From: Lysobacterales bacterium
Lineage (GTDB): Bacteria > Pseudomonadota > Gammaproteobacteria > Xanthomonadales > Xanthomonadaceae
Reading direction: 5' to 3'
DNA length: 64,000 nucleotides
NCBI GenBank assembly: GCA_019510125.1
Contig: JAEKKX010000015.1
Location: forward strand, 1-64,000
Within the stretch, counting starts at the first letter, position 1, and the number at the start of each line of letters is the position of its first letter. The notes under the pieces are model-generated. The model did not search any database. It saw only the letters and a program-made list of their open reading frames with translations, and was not told the origin of the DNA. Positions 36,773 to 45,267 of this stretch are shown piece by piece. The position numbers were made by a program, and so were the translations under genes.

Positions 36773-36849
36773 GGCCCCGTAGCTCAGTTGGATAGAGCGG
36801 TCCCCTCCTAAGGGACAGGTCGCACGTTCGAATCGTGTCGGGGCCGCCA
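36773..36849 (+). tRNA. tRNA-Arg (anticodon CCU)
   Basis: 77 nt with encoded CCA. Acceptor GGCCCCG pairs with CGGGGCC, the anticodon loop reads CTCCTAA (CCU, reading AGG) and the T loop is TTCGAAT. AGG is rare in a genome of this composition, so the tRNA is a minor isoacceptor. Confidence 0.97.
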
Positions 36850-36948
36850 GCTTCACCTCCGTTGTCCACCTGTTCGTTTCGCTTTCCCTTCCGTTCGAGG
36901 CCGGCGCGCGCCGTCGCGCCGCCTGCCAGCACTCCAGGAGTTCCCCCG

Positions 36949-38481
36949 ATGACCCACCCAGTCCTGTCCTCCCTCGGCCTCGGCGCCACCGAATCCGGCA
37001 CCTACCTCGGCAACGGGGAATGGTCGAAGACCGCCGACGCCGGCGTGCTGGAGCCGGTCAACCCGACCACGGGCGAGGTGCTGGGCCGGGTCCACGCGTC
37101 CTCGCAGGCCGATTACGACCTGCTGGTCGAGCGCGCGCAGGCTGCCTTCCGGATCTGGCGCACCACCCCGGCGCCGCGCCGCGGCGAAGCCATCCGCCTG
37201 TGCGCCGACGCCCTGCGCACGCACAAGGACGCGCTGGGTTCGCTGGTCGCGCTGGAGATGGGCAAGTCCAAGCCCGAGGGCGACGGCGAAGTGCAGGAAA
37301 TGATCGACATCGGCGAGTTCGCGGTCGGCCTGTCGCGCCAGCTCTACGGCCTGACCATGCATTCCGAGCGCCCGGGCCACCGCATGTACGAGCAGTGGCA
37401 CCCGATCGGCCTGGTCGGCGTGATCTCGGCGTTCAATTTCCCGGTCGCGGTGTGGGCGTGGAACAGCTTCATCGCCGCCATCTGCGGCGACATCACGATC
37501 TGGAAGCCGTCGCCGAAGACCCCGCTCTCGGCGATCGCGTCGATGAAGATCTGCAACGAGGCGCTGCAGGCCGGCGGCTTCCCGGACATCTTCTTCCTGT
37601 TCAACGACGCCGGCAGCGAGCTGGCGCAGCAGTTCGTCGACGACAGGCGCATCCCGCTGATCAGCTTCACCGGCTCGACCAAGGTCGGGCGCATGGTCGG
37701 CGAGCGCGTCGCGCGCCGCATGGGCCGTTCGCTGCTGGAACTGGGCGGCAACAACGCGATCATCGTCGACCCGACCGCCGACCTGAAGCTGGCGATCCCG
37801 GCGATCGTGTTCGGCGCGGTCGGCACCGCCGGCCAGCGCTGCACCACCACCCGCCGCCTGATCGTGCACGAAAGCCTCTACGACGACGTGCTGGCGAAGC
37901 TGGTCGCCGCCTACAAGCAGGTCGAGGGCAAGATCGGCGATCCGACCGACCCGAAGAACCTGATGGGCCCGCTCAACAGCAAGGACGCCGTGGACGCGTT
38001 CCTCGACGCCATCGCGAAGGCGAAGGCGTCCGGCGGCACCGTCGAGACCGGCGGCACCGCGATCGACGGCCCGGGCAACTTCGTGCGCCCGGCGATCGTC
38101 ACCGGCCTGACCAACGACGCCGAGATCGTGCAGCACGAGACCTTCGCGCCGATCCTGTACGTGATGAAGTACACGACGCTGGACGAAGCCATCGACATGC
38201 AGAACGCCGTGCCGCAAGGCCTGTCGTCGTCGATCTTCACCACCAACCTCAAGGCCGCGGAAGCGTTCCTCTCGGCGGCGGGCAGCGACTGCGGCATCGC
38301 CAACGTCAACATCGGCACCAGCGGCGCGGAGATCGGCGGCGCGTTCGGCGGCGAGAAGGAGACCGGCGGCGGCCGCGAGTCCGGTTCGGACGCGTGGAAG
38401 GCCTACATGCGCCGCCAGACCAATACCATCAACTACTCGGACGCGCTGCCGCTGGCCCAGGGCATCAAGTTCGACCTGTAA
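36949..38481 (+). CDS. Antiquitin-type aldehyde dehydrogenase (ALDH7/AmaB-like)
   Basis: 510 residues. NAD-dependent aldehyde dehydrogenase with catalytic Cys298 (GQRCTT), Glu264 (LELGGNN), [24 protein letters not shown] and the ALDH7-like end [26 protein letters not shown]7/AmaB enzymes oxidise alpha-aminoadipic semialdehyde in lysine breakdown; that assignment is by resemblance. AGGAG precedes the ATG by 8 bases. A perfect GC hairpin follows the stop. Confidence 0.9.
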   Translation: MTHPVLSSLGLGATESGTYLGNGEWSKTADAGVLEPVNPTTGEVLGRVHASSQADYDLLVERAQAAFRIWRTTPAPRRGEAIRLCADALRTHKDALGSLVALEMGKSKPEGDGEVQEMIDIGEFAVGLSRQLYGLTMHSERPGHRMYEQWHPIGLVGVISAFNFPVAVWAWNSFIAAICGDITIWKPSPKTPLSAIASMKICNEALQAGGFPDIFFLFNDAGSELAQQFVDDRRIPLISFTGSTKVGRMVGERVARRMGRSLLELGGNNAIIVDPTADLKLAIPAIVFGAVGTAGQRCTTTRRLIVHESLYDDVLAKLVAAYKQVEGKIGDPTDPKNLMGPLNSKDAVDAFLDAIAKAKASGGTVETGGTAIDGPGNFVRPAIVTGLTNDAEIVQHETFAPILYVMKYTTLDEAIDMQNAVPQGLSSSIFTTNLKAAEAFLSAAGSDCGIANVNIGTSGAEIGGAFGGEKETGGGRESGSDAWKAYMRRQTNTINYSDALPLAQGIKFDL

Positions 38482-38490
38482 CCCGGACCC

Positions 38491-38513
38491 GGCGCACCGG
38501 CCGCCGGTGCGCC
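38491..38513 (+). terminator. GC hairpin after the aldehyde dehydrogenase gene
   Basis: Perfect stem GGCGCACCGG / CCGGTGCGCC with a three-base loop, 10 bases after the stop. No U-tract, so termination is only likely. Confidence 0.45.
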
Positions 38514-38548
38514 CCGGGCCCGCGTCGCTCCGCTGAAGGATTCCGCGC

Positions 38549-38848
38549 ATGAACACCCAGAGGCAAACCAGTTCGCTCGCCGTCGTCAGCCTGGTCGCCG
38601 GCATCCTCGGCTGGACCCTGCTGCCGTTCCTCGGCAGCCTCGGCGCGATCGTCGCCGGGCACATGGCGCGACGCGAGATCCGCCGCTCGGCGGGCGCGCT
38701 CGACGGCGACGGCCTCGCCGTCACCGGCCTGGTCCTGGGCTGGGCCTCGGTGCTGTTCACCGTGCTCGGCATCCTGGTCGCGATCCTGTTCTTCGGCGGC
38801 ATCGCCGCGCTGCTGGCCTGGCTGGGCCTCTCCGGCCAGCTCCACTGA
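38549..38848 (+). CDS. DUF4190 small membrane protein
   Basis: 99 residues: two hydrophobic hairpins ([20 protein letters not shown] and [20 protein letters not shown]) around MARREIRRS, the standard DUF4190 layout. The function is unknown. It lies between the aldehyde dehydrogenase hairpin and pyrD, with 11 bases to pyrD, so it may share the pyrD-murB transcript. Confidence 0.85.
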   Translation: MNTQRQTSSLAVVSLVAGILGWTLLPFLGSLGAIVAGHMARREIRRSAGALDGDGLAVTGLVLGWASVLFTVLGILVAILFFGGIAALLAWLGLSGQLH

Positions 38849-38859
38849 GGCCGGCGCGC

Positions 38860-39921
38860 ATGTACGGCCTCGCCCGCCCGTTCCTGTTCCGCATGGATGC
38901 CGAGCGCGCGCACGCGCTGGGCCTGTCGATGCTGGAAGCGGCCTACCGCACCGGCATGAATCCGCTGCTTTCGCGCGGCACACCGGCGTTCCCGGTGAAG
39001 GTGATGAACCTGACCTTCCCGAATCCGGTCGGCCTGGCCGCGGGCCTGGACAAGAACGGCGCGCACATCGACGCGCTGTTCGCGCTGGGCTTCGGGTTCG
39101 TCGAGATCGGCACGGTCACGCCGAAACCGCAGCCGGGCAACCCGAAGCCGCGGATGTTCCGGCTGCCCGAGCACCGCGCGATCATCAACCGGCTGGGCTT
39201 CAACAACGACGGCGTCGATGCGCTGGTGCGCAACGTCGAGAAGGCCAAGCGCAAGGGCAACGGACTGCTCGGCATCAACATCGGCAAGAACAAGGACACC
39301 CCGAACGAAGACGCGTCGCTGGACTACCTGCAGTGCTTCGAGAAGGTCTATCCGCTGGCCGACTACGTCACCATCAACATCTCCTCGCCGAACACCGCCG
39401 GCCTGCGCGAGCTGCAGGAGGAGCAGCAGTTGCGCCGCCTGCTCGGCCACCTGCGCGAGGCGCAGGAGCGCCTGTGGACGCGCCACGGCCGCCGCGTGCC
39501 GATGCTGGTCAAGGTCGCGCCGGACCTCGCCGACGAGGACATCGACGTCACCGCCCGGGTGCTGGGCGAACTGCAGGTCGACGGCGTGATCGCGACCAAC
39601 ACCACGGTGTCGCGGATCGCGGTCCACCAGCATCCGCTGTCGAAGGAGACCGGCGGCCTGTCCGGCGAACCGCTGATGGCGAAATCGACCGCGGTGCTGC
39701 GGATGCTGCGCACCCGCCTGCCCGAGCAGATCCCGCTGATCGGCGTGGGCGGCATCCTCAGCGGCGCGGACGCGGTCAAGAAGATGGCCGCCGGCGCCAG
39801 CCTGGTGCAGTGCTACACCGGCCTGATCTACCGCGGCCCGGGGCTGATCCACGAATGCGTGGACGCCATCCGCCGCCGCAAGGAAGCGCCGAGCCGCGGA
39901 CACCTGCCGCCGACCACATGA
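38860..39921 (+). CDS. pyrD: Dihydroorotate dehydrogenase (quinone), class 2
   Basis: 353 residues. Membrane-bound FMN enzyme oxidising dihydroorotate to orotate in pyrimidine synthesis. It has the class 2 N-terminal membrane-binding helices ([20 protein letters not shown]), then [32 protein letters not shown] (catalytic Ser region), KVAPDL and IGVGGI. The length is right. The stop overlaps the murB start (ATGA). Confidence 0.97.
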   Translation: MYGLARPFLFRMDAERAHALGLSMLEAAYRTGMNPLLSRGTPAFPVKVMNLTFPNPVGLAAGLDKNGAHIDALFALGFGFVEIGTVTPKPQPGNPKPRMFRLPEHRAIINRLGFNNDGVDALVRNVEKAKRKGNGLLGINIGKNKDTPNEDASLDYLQCFEKVYPLADYVTINISSPNTAGLRELQEEQQLRRLLGHLREAQERLWTRHGRRVPMLVKVAPDLADEDIDVTARVLGELQVDGVIATNTTVSRIAVHQHPLSKETGGLSGEPLMAKSTAVLRMLRTRLPEQIPLIGVGGILSGADAVKKMAAGASLVQCYTGLIYRGPGLIHECVDAIRRRKEAPSRGHLPPTT

Positions 39922-40967
39922 CCGTCCGCATCACCGAGCGCGCCGTGCTGCGCAACACCTTCGGGATCGAGGCGCACGCCGGTGCGCTGCTAGAGACCGA
40001 CGACGCGGGCGACCTGCCCGCGCTGTTCGAGGACACCCTGCGCGGGGTCTCGCCGCTGGTGTTCGGCGGCGGCAGCAACCTGCTGATCGTCGAGGGGCCG
40101 CGGGTCGCGCTGCGTTTCGACGGCCGCGACACCCGGGTGCTCGACGACGCCGGCGAACTGGCGATCGTCCGCGCCGAGGGCGGCGCCGAATGGCACGGCT
40201 TCGTGCTGTGGACGCTGGAACAGGGCCTCGCCGGGCTCGAGAACCTGGCGCTGATCCCCGGCACCGTCGGCGCCGCGCCGATCCAGAACATCGGCGCCTA
40301 CGGCGTGGAGGTCGGCGAGCGCATCCACGCGGTCGAGGCGTTCGAGCGCTCGAGCGGGGCGTTCCGCCGCTTCAGCGCCGCCGAGTGCGGCTTCGCCTAC
40401 CGCGACAGCGCGTTCAAGCGCGCGCCCGAGCGCTGGCTGATCGTCGCGGTCGAGTTCGCGCTGCCGAAGGCCGCGTCGCAGCCGGCGGACGCGCTGAAGC
40501 TCGACTACGCCGGCATCGGCGACGAACTCCGGGCGCTGGGCGTCGCCGCGCCGACCCCGCGCGACGTGGCCGAGGCGGTGATCGCGCTGCGCCGGCGCAA
40601 GCTTCCCGACCCCGCCGTGGTCGGCAACGCCGGCAGCTTCTTCAAGAACCCGATCGTCCCGGCGTCGCAGGCCGAAGCACTGCAGATCCTGCATCCCGGC
40701 CTGCCGGTGTTCCGCGGCGCGGACGCGGACACGCGCAAGCTGTCGGCGGCCTGGCTGATCGAACAGTGCGGCTGGAAGGGCGCGCGCAGCGACGAAGGCT
40801 CCGGCGACGCCGGGGTCTCCGACCGTCACGCGCTGGTGCTGGTGAACCACGGCCGCGCCACCGGCCGCGAACTGCTGTCGCTGGCGCGCCGCATCGCCGA
40901 CAGCGTACGCGCGCGCTTCGGCGTCGCCATCGAACCGGAACCGCGCCTCGTCGGCGCGACCTGGTGA
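39918..40967 (+). CDS. murB: UDP-N-acetylenolpyruvoylglucosamine reductase
   Basis: 349 residues. FAD enzyme producing UDP-MurNAc for peptidoglycan. Motifs: [10 protein letters not shown] at the start, [11 protein letters not shown] (FAD site), [30 protein letters not shown] and [12 protein letters not shown], typical of the shorter type I enzyme. The ATG overlaps the pyrD stop. It is followed after 13 bases by the DDAH-like gene. Confidence 0.97.
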   Translation: MTVRITERAVLRNTFGIEAHAGALLETDDAGDLPALFEDTLRGVSPLVFGGGSNLLIVEGPRVALRFDGRDTRVLDDAGELAIVRAEGGAEWHGFVLWTLEQGLAGLENLALIPGTVGAAPIQNIGAYGVEVGERIHAVEAFERSSGAFRRFSAAECGFAYRDSAFKRAPERWLIVAVEFALPKAASQPADALKLDYAGIGDELRALGVAAPTPRDVAEAVIALRRRKLPDPAVVGNAGSFFKNPIVPASQAEALQILHPGLPVFRGADADTRKLSAAWLIEQCGWKGARSDEGSGDAGVSDRHALVLVNHGRATGRELLSLARRIADSVRARFGVAIEPEPRLVGATW

Positions 40968-40980
40968 CGGCGGCGGCGCG

Positions 40981-41784
40981 ATGACCGCCCTCGTCGCCCT
41001 CACCCGCCTCCCCGCGCAGCGCCTCGCCGACGGCTGCGAGCTGACCTTTCTCGAACGCACGCCGATCGGCGCCGATCGCCTGCACGCCGAGCATCGCGCC
41101 TACCGGGACGCGCTCGCCGCCGCCGGCGCCCGGGTGATCGCGCTCGACCCGATCGAAGCGCTGCCCGACAGCGCCTTCGTCGAGGACGCGGCGGTGGTGC
41201 TGGACGAGGTCGCGGTGCTGACCCGTCCCGGCGCCGCCTCGCGTCGCGACGAGCCCGCGCATGTCGAGGCGCCGCTGCGCACGCATCGCCGGCGGGTCGA
41301 ATCCCTGCCCGGACCCGGCACGCTCGAGGGCGGCGACGTGCTGCGCATCGGCGACACGCTCTACGTCGGCCAGAGCGTGCGCACCGACCGCGCCGGCGTC
41401 GAAGCCTTCGCCGCGCTGGTCGGCGGCTTCGGCTACCGCGTCGTGCCGGTGCCGGTCCACGGCAGCCTCCACCTGAAGACGGCGTGCACCGCGCTCGACG
41501 CCGGCACCGTGCTGGTCAATCCGGCGTGGCTGGACGCCGACGCCTTCGCCGGCTTCGCGCGGATCGAAGTCGACGCCGACGAGCCGTTCGCGGCGAACGT
41601 GCTGGCGCTGGGCGACGCGCTGATCGCCAACGCCGCGTTCCCGGGCACGCTGGCGCGGGTGCGCGCGCACGCGGCGCGCGGCGGCCGGCGCGTGCTGCCG
41701 GTGGACCTGTCCGAATTCGGCAAGGCCGAGGCCGGCCTCACCTGCCTGAGCCTGGTCTTCTCCGTCGCGGCAGGCCGGGCATGA
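40981..41784 (+). CDS. Dimethylarginine dimethylaminohydrolase-like guanidine hydrolase
   Basis: 267 residues of the amidinotransferase/DDAH fold. Expected catalytic residues are present: acidic motif SAFVEDAAVV, GTLEGGDV, His in GSLHLKTACT and the nucleophile Cys in AGLTCLSLVF near the C-terminus. DDAH releases citrulline and dimethylamine from methylated arginine; related enzymes act on arginine or other guanidines, so the substrate is tentative. Its stop overlaps the EamA transporter start. Confidence 0.87.
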   Translation: MTALVALTRLPAQRLADGCELTFLERTPIGADRLHAEHRAYRDALAAAGARVIALDPIEALPDSAFVEDAAVVLDEVAVLTRPGAASRRDEPAHVEAPLRTHRRRVESLPGPGTLEGGDVLRIGDTLYVGQSVRTDRAGVEAFAALVGGFGYRVVPVPVHGSLHLKTACTALDAGTVLVNPAWLDADAFAGFARIEVDADEPFAANVLALGDALIANAAFPGTLARVRAHAARGGRRVLPVDLSEFGKAEAGLTCLSLVFSVAAGRA

Positions 41785-42695
41785 GCGCGGTGGCGCGCAG
41801 CCCGCACGTGCGCGCGGCGCTGCTGATGCTCGGCAGCACGCTGCTGTTCGGGCTGATGGCCGTCGCCATCCGGCTGGCGTCGCAGACCCTGCACACGTTC
41901 GAGATCGCGTTCTTCCGCAATTTCTTCGGGCTGGTCGCGGCGACGCCGCTGGTGCTGCGCCACGGCCCGGACCTGCTGCGCACCTCGCAGTTGCCGCGCT
42001 ACCTGTTCCGCTGCGCGGTCGGCGTGGTCTCGATGATGGCCGGCTTCTGGGCGATCGGCCACCTGCCGCTGGCGCAGGCGGTGGCGCTGTCGTACTCGAC
42101 GCCGATCTTCGTGACCATCGCCGCGGTGCTGTTCCTGCACGAGCAGGTGCGCGCGCGGCGCTGGGCGGCGGTGGCGCTGGGCTTCGTCGGGGTGATGGTC
42201 ATCGTGCGCCCGGGCAGTGCGGGCTTCAGCGCCGGCACCCTGGTCGCGCTGGCCGCGGCGGTGCTCAGCGGGATCGTGTCGATCCAGATCAAGCAACTGT
42301 CGCGGGTCGATCCGGCCGACCGCATCGTCGTGTTCACCACCCTGCTGTGGGTGCCGATGTCGCTGCTGCCGGCGCTGACCGTGTGGCGCTGGCCCGAGGG
42401 CGTCACCTGGGCGTGGGTGATCGCGGCCGGGTTCCTCGGCACCGGCGGGCACATGCTGTGGACGCGGGCGCTGAAGCTCGGCGACGTCTCGGCGCTGACC
42501 CCGATCAGCTTCATGCAGTTGCCGGTGGTGGCGCTGGCGGGCTGGTGGCTGTTCCAGGAGCCGGTGGATCGCTGGACCGCGACCGGCGCGGCGATCATCT
42601 TCGCCGCCAACGCCTACATCGCGCACCGCGAGGCGGCGCTGGCGCGGCGCGCGGCGACGCACGCGCCGGTGGAAGCGGCCACGCCCGGCGACTGA
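41781..42695 (+). CDS. EamA-family (DMT) transporter
   Basis: 304 residues with ten membrane helices in two EamA repeats (HVRAALLMLGSTLLFGLMAV to FVTIAAVLFLHEQVRARRW; LVALAAAVLSGIVSIQIKQL to LPVVALAGWWLFQEP). Members export amino acids or other metabolites. Overlap with the DDAH-like gene (ATGA) suggests a coupled role, perhaps moving a substrate or product, which is inference only. Confidence 0.9.
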   Translation: MSAVARSPHVRAALLMLGSTLLFGLMAVAIRLASQTLHTFEIAFFRNFFGLVAATPLVLRHGPDLLRTSQLPRYLFRCAVGVVSMMAGFWAIGHLPLAQAVALSYSTPIFVTIAAVLFLHEQVRARRWAAVALGFVGVMVIVRPGSAGFSAGTLVALAAAVLSGIVSIQIKQLSRVDPADRIVVFTTLLWVPMSLLPALTVWRWPEGVTWAWVIAAGFLGTGGHMLWTRALKLGDVSALTPISFMQLPVVALAGWWLFQEPVDRWTATGAAIIFAANAYIAHREAALARRAATHAPVEAATPGD

Positions 42696-42756
42696 CTGCG
42701 CCATCGACTGCACGATCGAGGCCTGGATCGCCCCGCGCGCCTGCGGCGCCGCCGCA

Positions 42757-42786
42757 TTGACCCCCGCCCCGCCCGCGGTGTACACC
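42757..42786 (+). promoter_or_regulatory. Probable promoter with a central palindrome before the pectinacetylesterase-like gene
   Basis: TTGACC (42757-42762) resembles a -35. A perfect palindrome GGTGTACACC (42777-42786), flanked by inverted GC arms (CCGCCCGC / GCGGGCGG), covers the -10 position. This may be an operator, or a hairpin in the leader RNA. The start codon is at 42881. Confidence 0.4.
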
Positions 42787-42880
42787 GGCGGGCGGCCCGC
42801 GACGACGGGCCGCGCGGCACGGCACAGGGGACGTGGCCGCCTCGTCACCGAGCAGTCCCAACCGAAAGGAGCATCGGCGC

Positions 42881-44308
42881 ATGACCGCATCCCGTTCCGC
42901 CCGTCCGCAGCCCCGCATCGCCCTCGCCGTCGCGGTCGCCACCGCCCTGTCCGGCCTGTCGTTCGCCGCCCCGTCGCGGGCCGAGGAGGGCGACTATTCC
43001 GCCTGGCAGACGCTGGTGAACCTGGTGTCGCCACCGAAGGCGGACAACCGGGTGACCGCCGCGCAGCGCACCGGCGACTACCCGCTGCTGGCCAATCCGT
43101 CGGGGTTCGCCGACGGCTTCAGGCCCGGCGCGTACAACCAGTGGCAGACCGTGCAACTGGCCCCCGAGACCGGCGCCATCTGCGGCAACGGCTCGGCCTA
43201 CAAGTTCTTCGTCAACCGCGTGCCCAACACCCGCAACACGATCATCTACATGGAAGGCGGCGGCGCCTGCTGGGACTACGCGAGCTGCACCGGCCAGGCC
43301 GGCATCCGCGGCGCGCGCAATCCGGACGGCATCCCCGACGACTACATGAGCCTGCTGAACCCCGGCGCGAGCCTGGTCAGCCCGTTCGTGACCCGGATCA
43401 GCCCGTTCGATGCGGTGAAGACCCAGCAGTGGAACATGGTCTACGTGCCCTACTGCACCGGCGACATCTACAGCGGCGACAAGGTCGCGGTGTATCCCGA
43501 CCCCACCGGCGCCCACGCGCCGCTGATCTGGCACCACAACGGCGTGCGCAACGTGCGCGCCGTCGTCGGCTGGCTCAAGGACAACCTGCCGCGGCCGACC
43601 CAGATGCTCTCCACCGGCTGCAGCGCCGGCGGCGCGGGCAGCCTCACCAACTACGCCACCCTGCGCCGCGACCTGGCGCCGACCCGCGGCTTCCTGATCG
43701 ACGACTCCGGCCCGATCTTCGACGCCCCGGTCGGCGGCGATCCGCAGGTGTGGCCGCAGGCGCCGCTGCAGGCCCAGATCCGCCAGGCCTGGGGCCTGTC
43801 GCGTCCGAACGGTCCGCTGGCCTACATGGCCGCGACCCTGCCCCGGCTCGACCAGAACCAGCTCGGCACGCTCTACGACGCGCTGTCGGCGAAGTATCCG
43901 GGCGACCGCCTCGGCCAGACCCACTTCTGGCAGGACCTGAACTATTCGTCGTACTCGTACGAGCGGTTCTTCTCCGACATCGCCAACGCGCCCGACCAGG
44001 CGACGAAGGAAGCGCTGATCCACGCCCGCTGGGGCACGGACACCGCGCGCCTGCGCGACCGCCTGAACGGCCTGGGCAACTTCGGCGGCTACTTCCCGCA
44101 GTACCGCGCGCTGAACGAGAGCCACTGCACCACGATCGTCGACTTCAAGAACGGTGACGTCCAGACCATGAGCCTGGAACTGCGCCACTTCATCGACAGC
44201 GTGCTGGACGGATCGGGCAACGTGCTGGACGCGTCCGAGGCCAGCGACGCCGCGGACCGGGCCAAACCCTTCAACCTGCTGTACTGGACGGTCGACCAAC
44301 TGGTCTGA
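42881..44308 (+). CDS. Exported pectinacetylesterase/Notum-family esterase
   Basis: 475 residues with a signal peptide (RIALAVAVATALSGLSFAAPSRA-E). The serine-hydrolase nucleophile is in STGCSAGGAGS (Ser248), preceded by IIYMEGGGACWDYASC (oxyanion region) and VYVPYCTGDIYSGD, features of the pectinacetylesterase family. His in a late segment (NESHCTTIVDF) may complete the triad. The family deacetylates or deacylates polysaccharides or lipid-modified proteins; the substrate here is unknown. AAGGAG precedes the ATG by 9 bases. The next gene codes for a membrane-tethered helical protein. Confidence 0.85.
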   Translation: MTASRSARPQPRIALAVAVATALSGLSFAAPSRAEEGDYSAWQTLVNLVSPPKADNRVTAAQRTGDYPLLANPSGFADGFRPGAYNQWQTVQLAPETGAICGNGSAYKFFVNRVPNTRNTIIYMEGGGACWDYASCTGQAGIRGARNPDGIPDDYMSLLNPGASLVSPFVTRISPFDAVKTQQWNMVYVPYCTGDIYSGDKVAVYPDPTGAHAPLIWHHNGVRNVRAVVGWLKDNLPRPTQMLSTGCSAGGAGSLTNYATLRRDLAPTRGFLIDDSGPIFDAPVGGDPQVWPQAPLQAQIRQAWGLSRPNGPLAYMAATLPRLDQNQLGTLYDALSAKYPGDRLGQTHFWQDLNYSSYSYERFFSDIANAPDQATKEALIHARWGTDTARLRDRLNGLGNFGGYFPQYRALNESHCTTIVDFKNGDVQTMSLELRHFIDSVLDGSGNVLDASEASDAADRAKPFNLLYWTVDQLV

Positions 44309-44328
44309 CGACCGCCACGCCGCTGCGG

Positions 44329-44354
44329 CGGACGGGCCCACCACGGCCCGTCCG
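44329..44354 (+). terminator. GC hairpin after the pectinacetylesterase-like gene
   Basis: Perfect stem CGGACGGGCC / GGCCCGTCCG with loop CACCAC, 20 bases after the stop. No U-tract. Confidence 0.45.
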
Positions 44355-44401
44355 GTGTAGCCTATCCCCACCCCCGTCAACGCCGCGGACACGAGCGCGC
44401 C

Positions 44402-45058
44402 ATGAAATTGCGACTGCTGCACATCGGACTCGGCCTCGCCATCGTCACCACCCTGGCGATCGTCGTCTCCGTGCGCATCCAGCAGGACGCGATGTCGCGC
44501 GCGGTGCAGGCCAAGGCCGCCGCCGCGCCCGCCGCCGGCGCGCCCGCGGCGGACCCGGCCCTCGCCTCGACCCCGGAGGCCCGCGCCTACCAGGACCGGC
44601 TGGCGTTCGAGCGCCAGACCCGCAGCTTCCTGCGCGACGCGCCGAACCTCGACGACAAGACCCGGATCAAGCGCGCGCAGGCGCTCAGCCGCGAGATCGA
44701 CCGCCGCGAGCAGGCGCGCGAGCTGTCGGCGAGCGAAGCGGTGATGATGCGGATCGGGCTGATCCACGCCGCGGTCCAGGACGAGGGCCAGCGCATCTCG
44801 CAGTCGCAGGAAGTGATCGACCGCTATCGCAAGCAGGCGTCGGAACGGCAGGCCGCCTTCGCGGCGAAGCAGAAGGAGGACGCGCGCTTCCAGGCCTACA
44901 AGGCCGCCGAGTCGCGGATCGTGTCCGAAGTGCTGGCGATGCAGAGCTACCCCGGCGGCCTCAGCCGCGACGACTACCTGCGCCTGCGCCTGCAGGAAGC
45001 CCGGGAAACGATCTACAACGCACCCGAGCCCGCGCAGAAGACGCCGGCGACGCCGTGA
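44402..45058 (+). CDS. Membrane-anchored helical protein, lipase-chaperone-like in layout
   Basis: 218 residues: one N-terminal membrane helix (LHIGLGLAIVTTLAIVVSV), an Ala/Pro linker, then almost all amphipathic helices rich in Arg, Glu and Gln (AQALSREIDRREQARELSAS, EVIDRYRKQASERQAAFAAK). This is the build of steric foldases such as LifO or PlcR, but I cannot see the lipase-chaperone signature, so the family is unassigned. It directly follows an exported esterase gene on the same strand, which would suit a dedicated folding helper; a hairpin between them may uncouple expression. Confidence 0.65.
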   Translation: MKLRLLHIGLGLAIVTTLAIVVSVRIQQDAMSRAVQAKAAAAPAAGAPAADPALASTPEARAYQDRLAFERQTRSFLRDAPNLDDKTRIKRAQALSREIDRREQARELSASEAVMMRIGLIHAAVQDEGQRISQSQEVIDRYRKQASERQAAFAAKQKEDARFQAYKAAESRIVSEVLAMQSYPGGLSRDDYLRLRLQEARETIYNAPEPAQKTPATP

Positions 45059-45073
45059 ATGCACGCATCGCCC

Positions 45074-45115
45074 TGACCCTGTCGAGCTGACCCTGTCGAA
45101 CTGACCCTGTCGAAC
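45074..45115. repeat. Three tandem copies of a 14-bp unit
   Basis: Unit TGACCCTGTCGARC occurs three times (45074-45087, 45088-45101, 45102-45115), the first differing at one base (G for A). The array is downstream of the helical-protein gene and upstream of the M13 peptidase gene. Further degenerate copies may extend to about 45145. Confidence 0.92.
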
Positions 45116-45267
45116 TGGTCTTGCCGATACGATCCTGCCGGTCTGATCCGCGCGCCATCCCGATCCGCACGCCGCCACGATCGGCACAGCGCCCACGACC
45201 TTCGGCACTGGCCCGGTCGGCGCTGCCCACCGACCCTGCAGGTTCGTCCGTCTTCACGAATCCCGGC

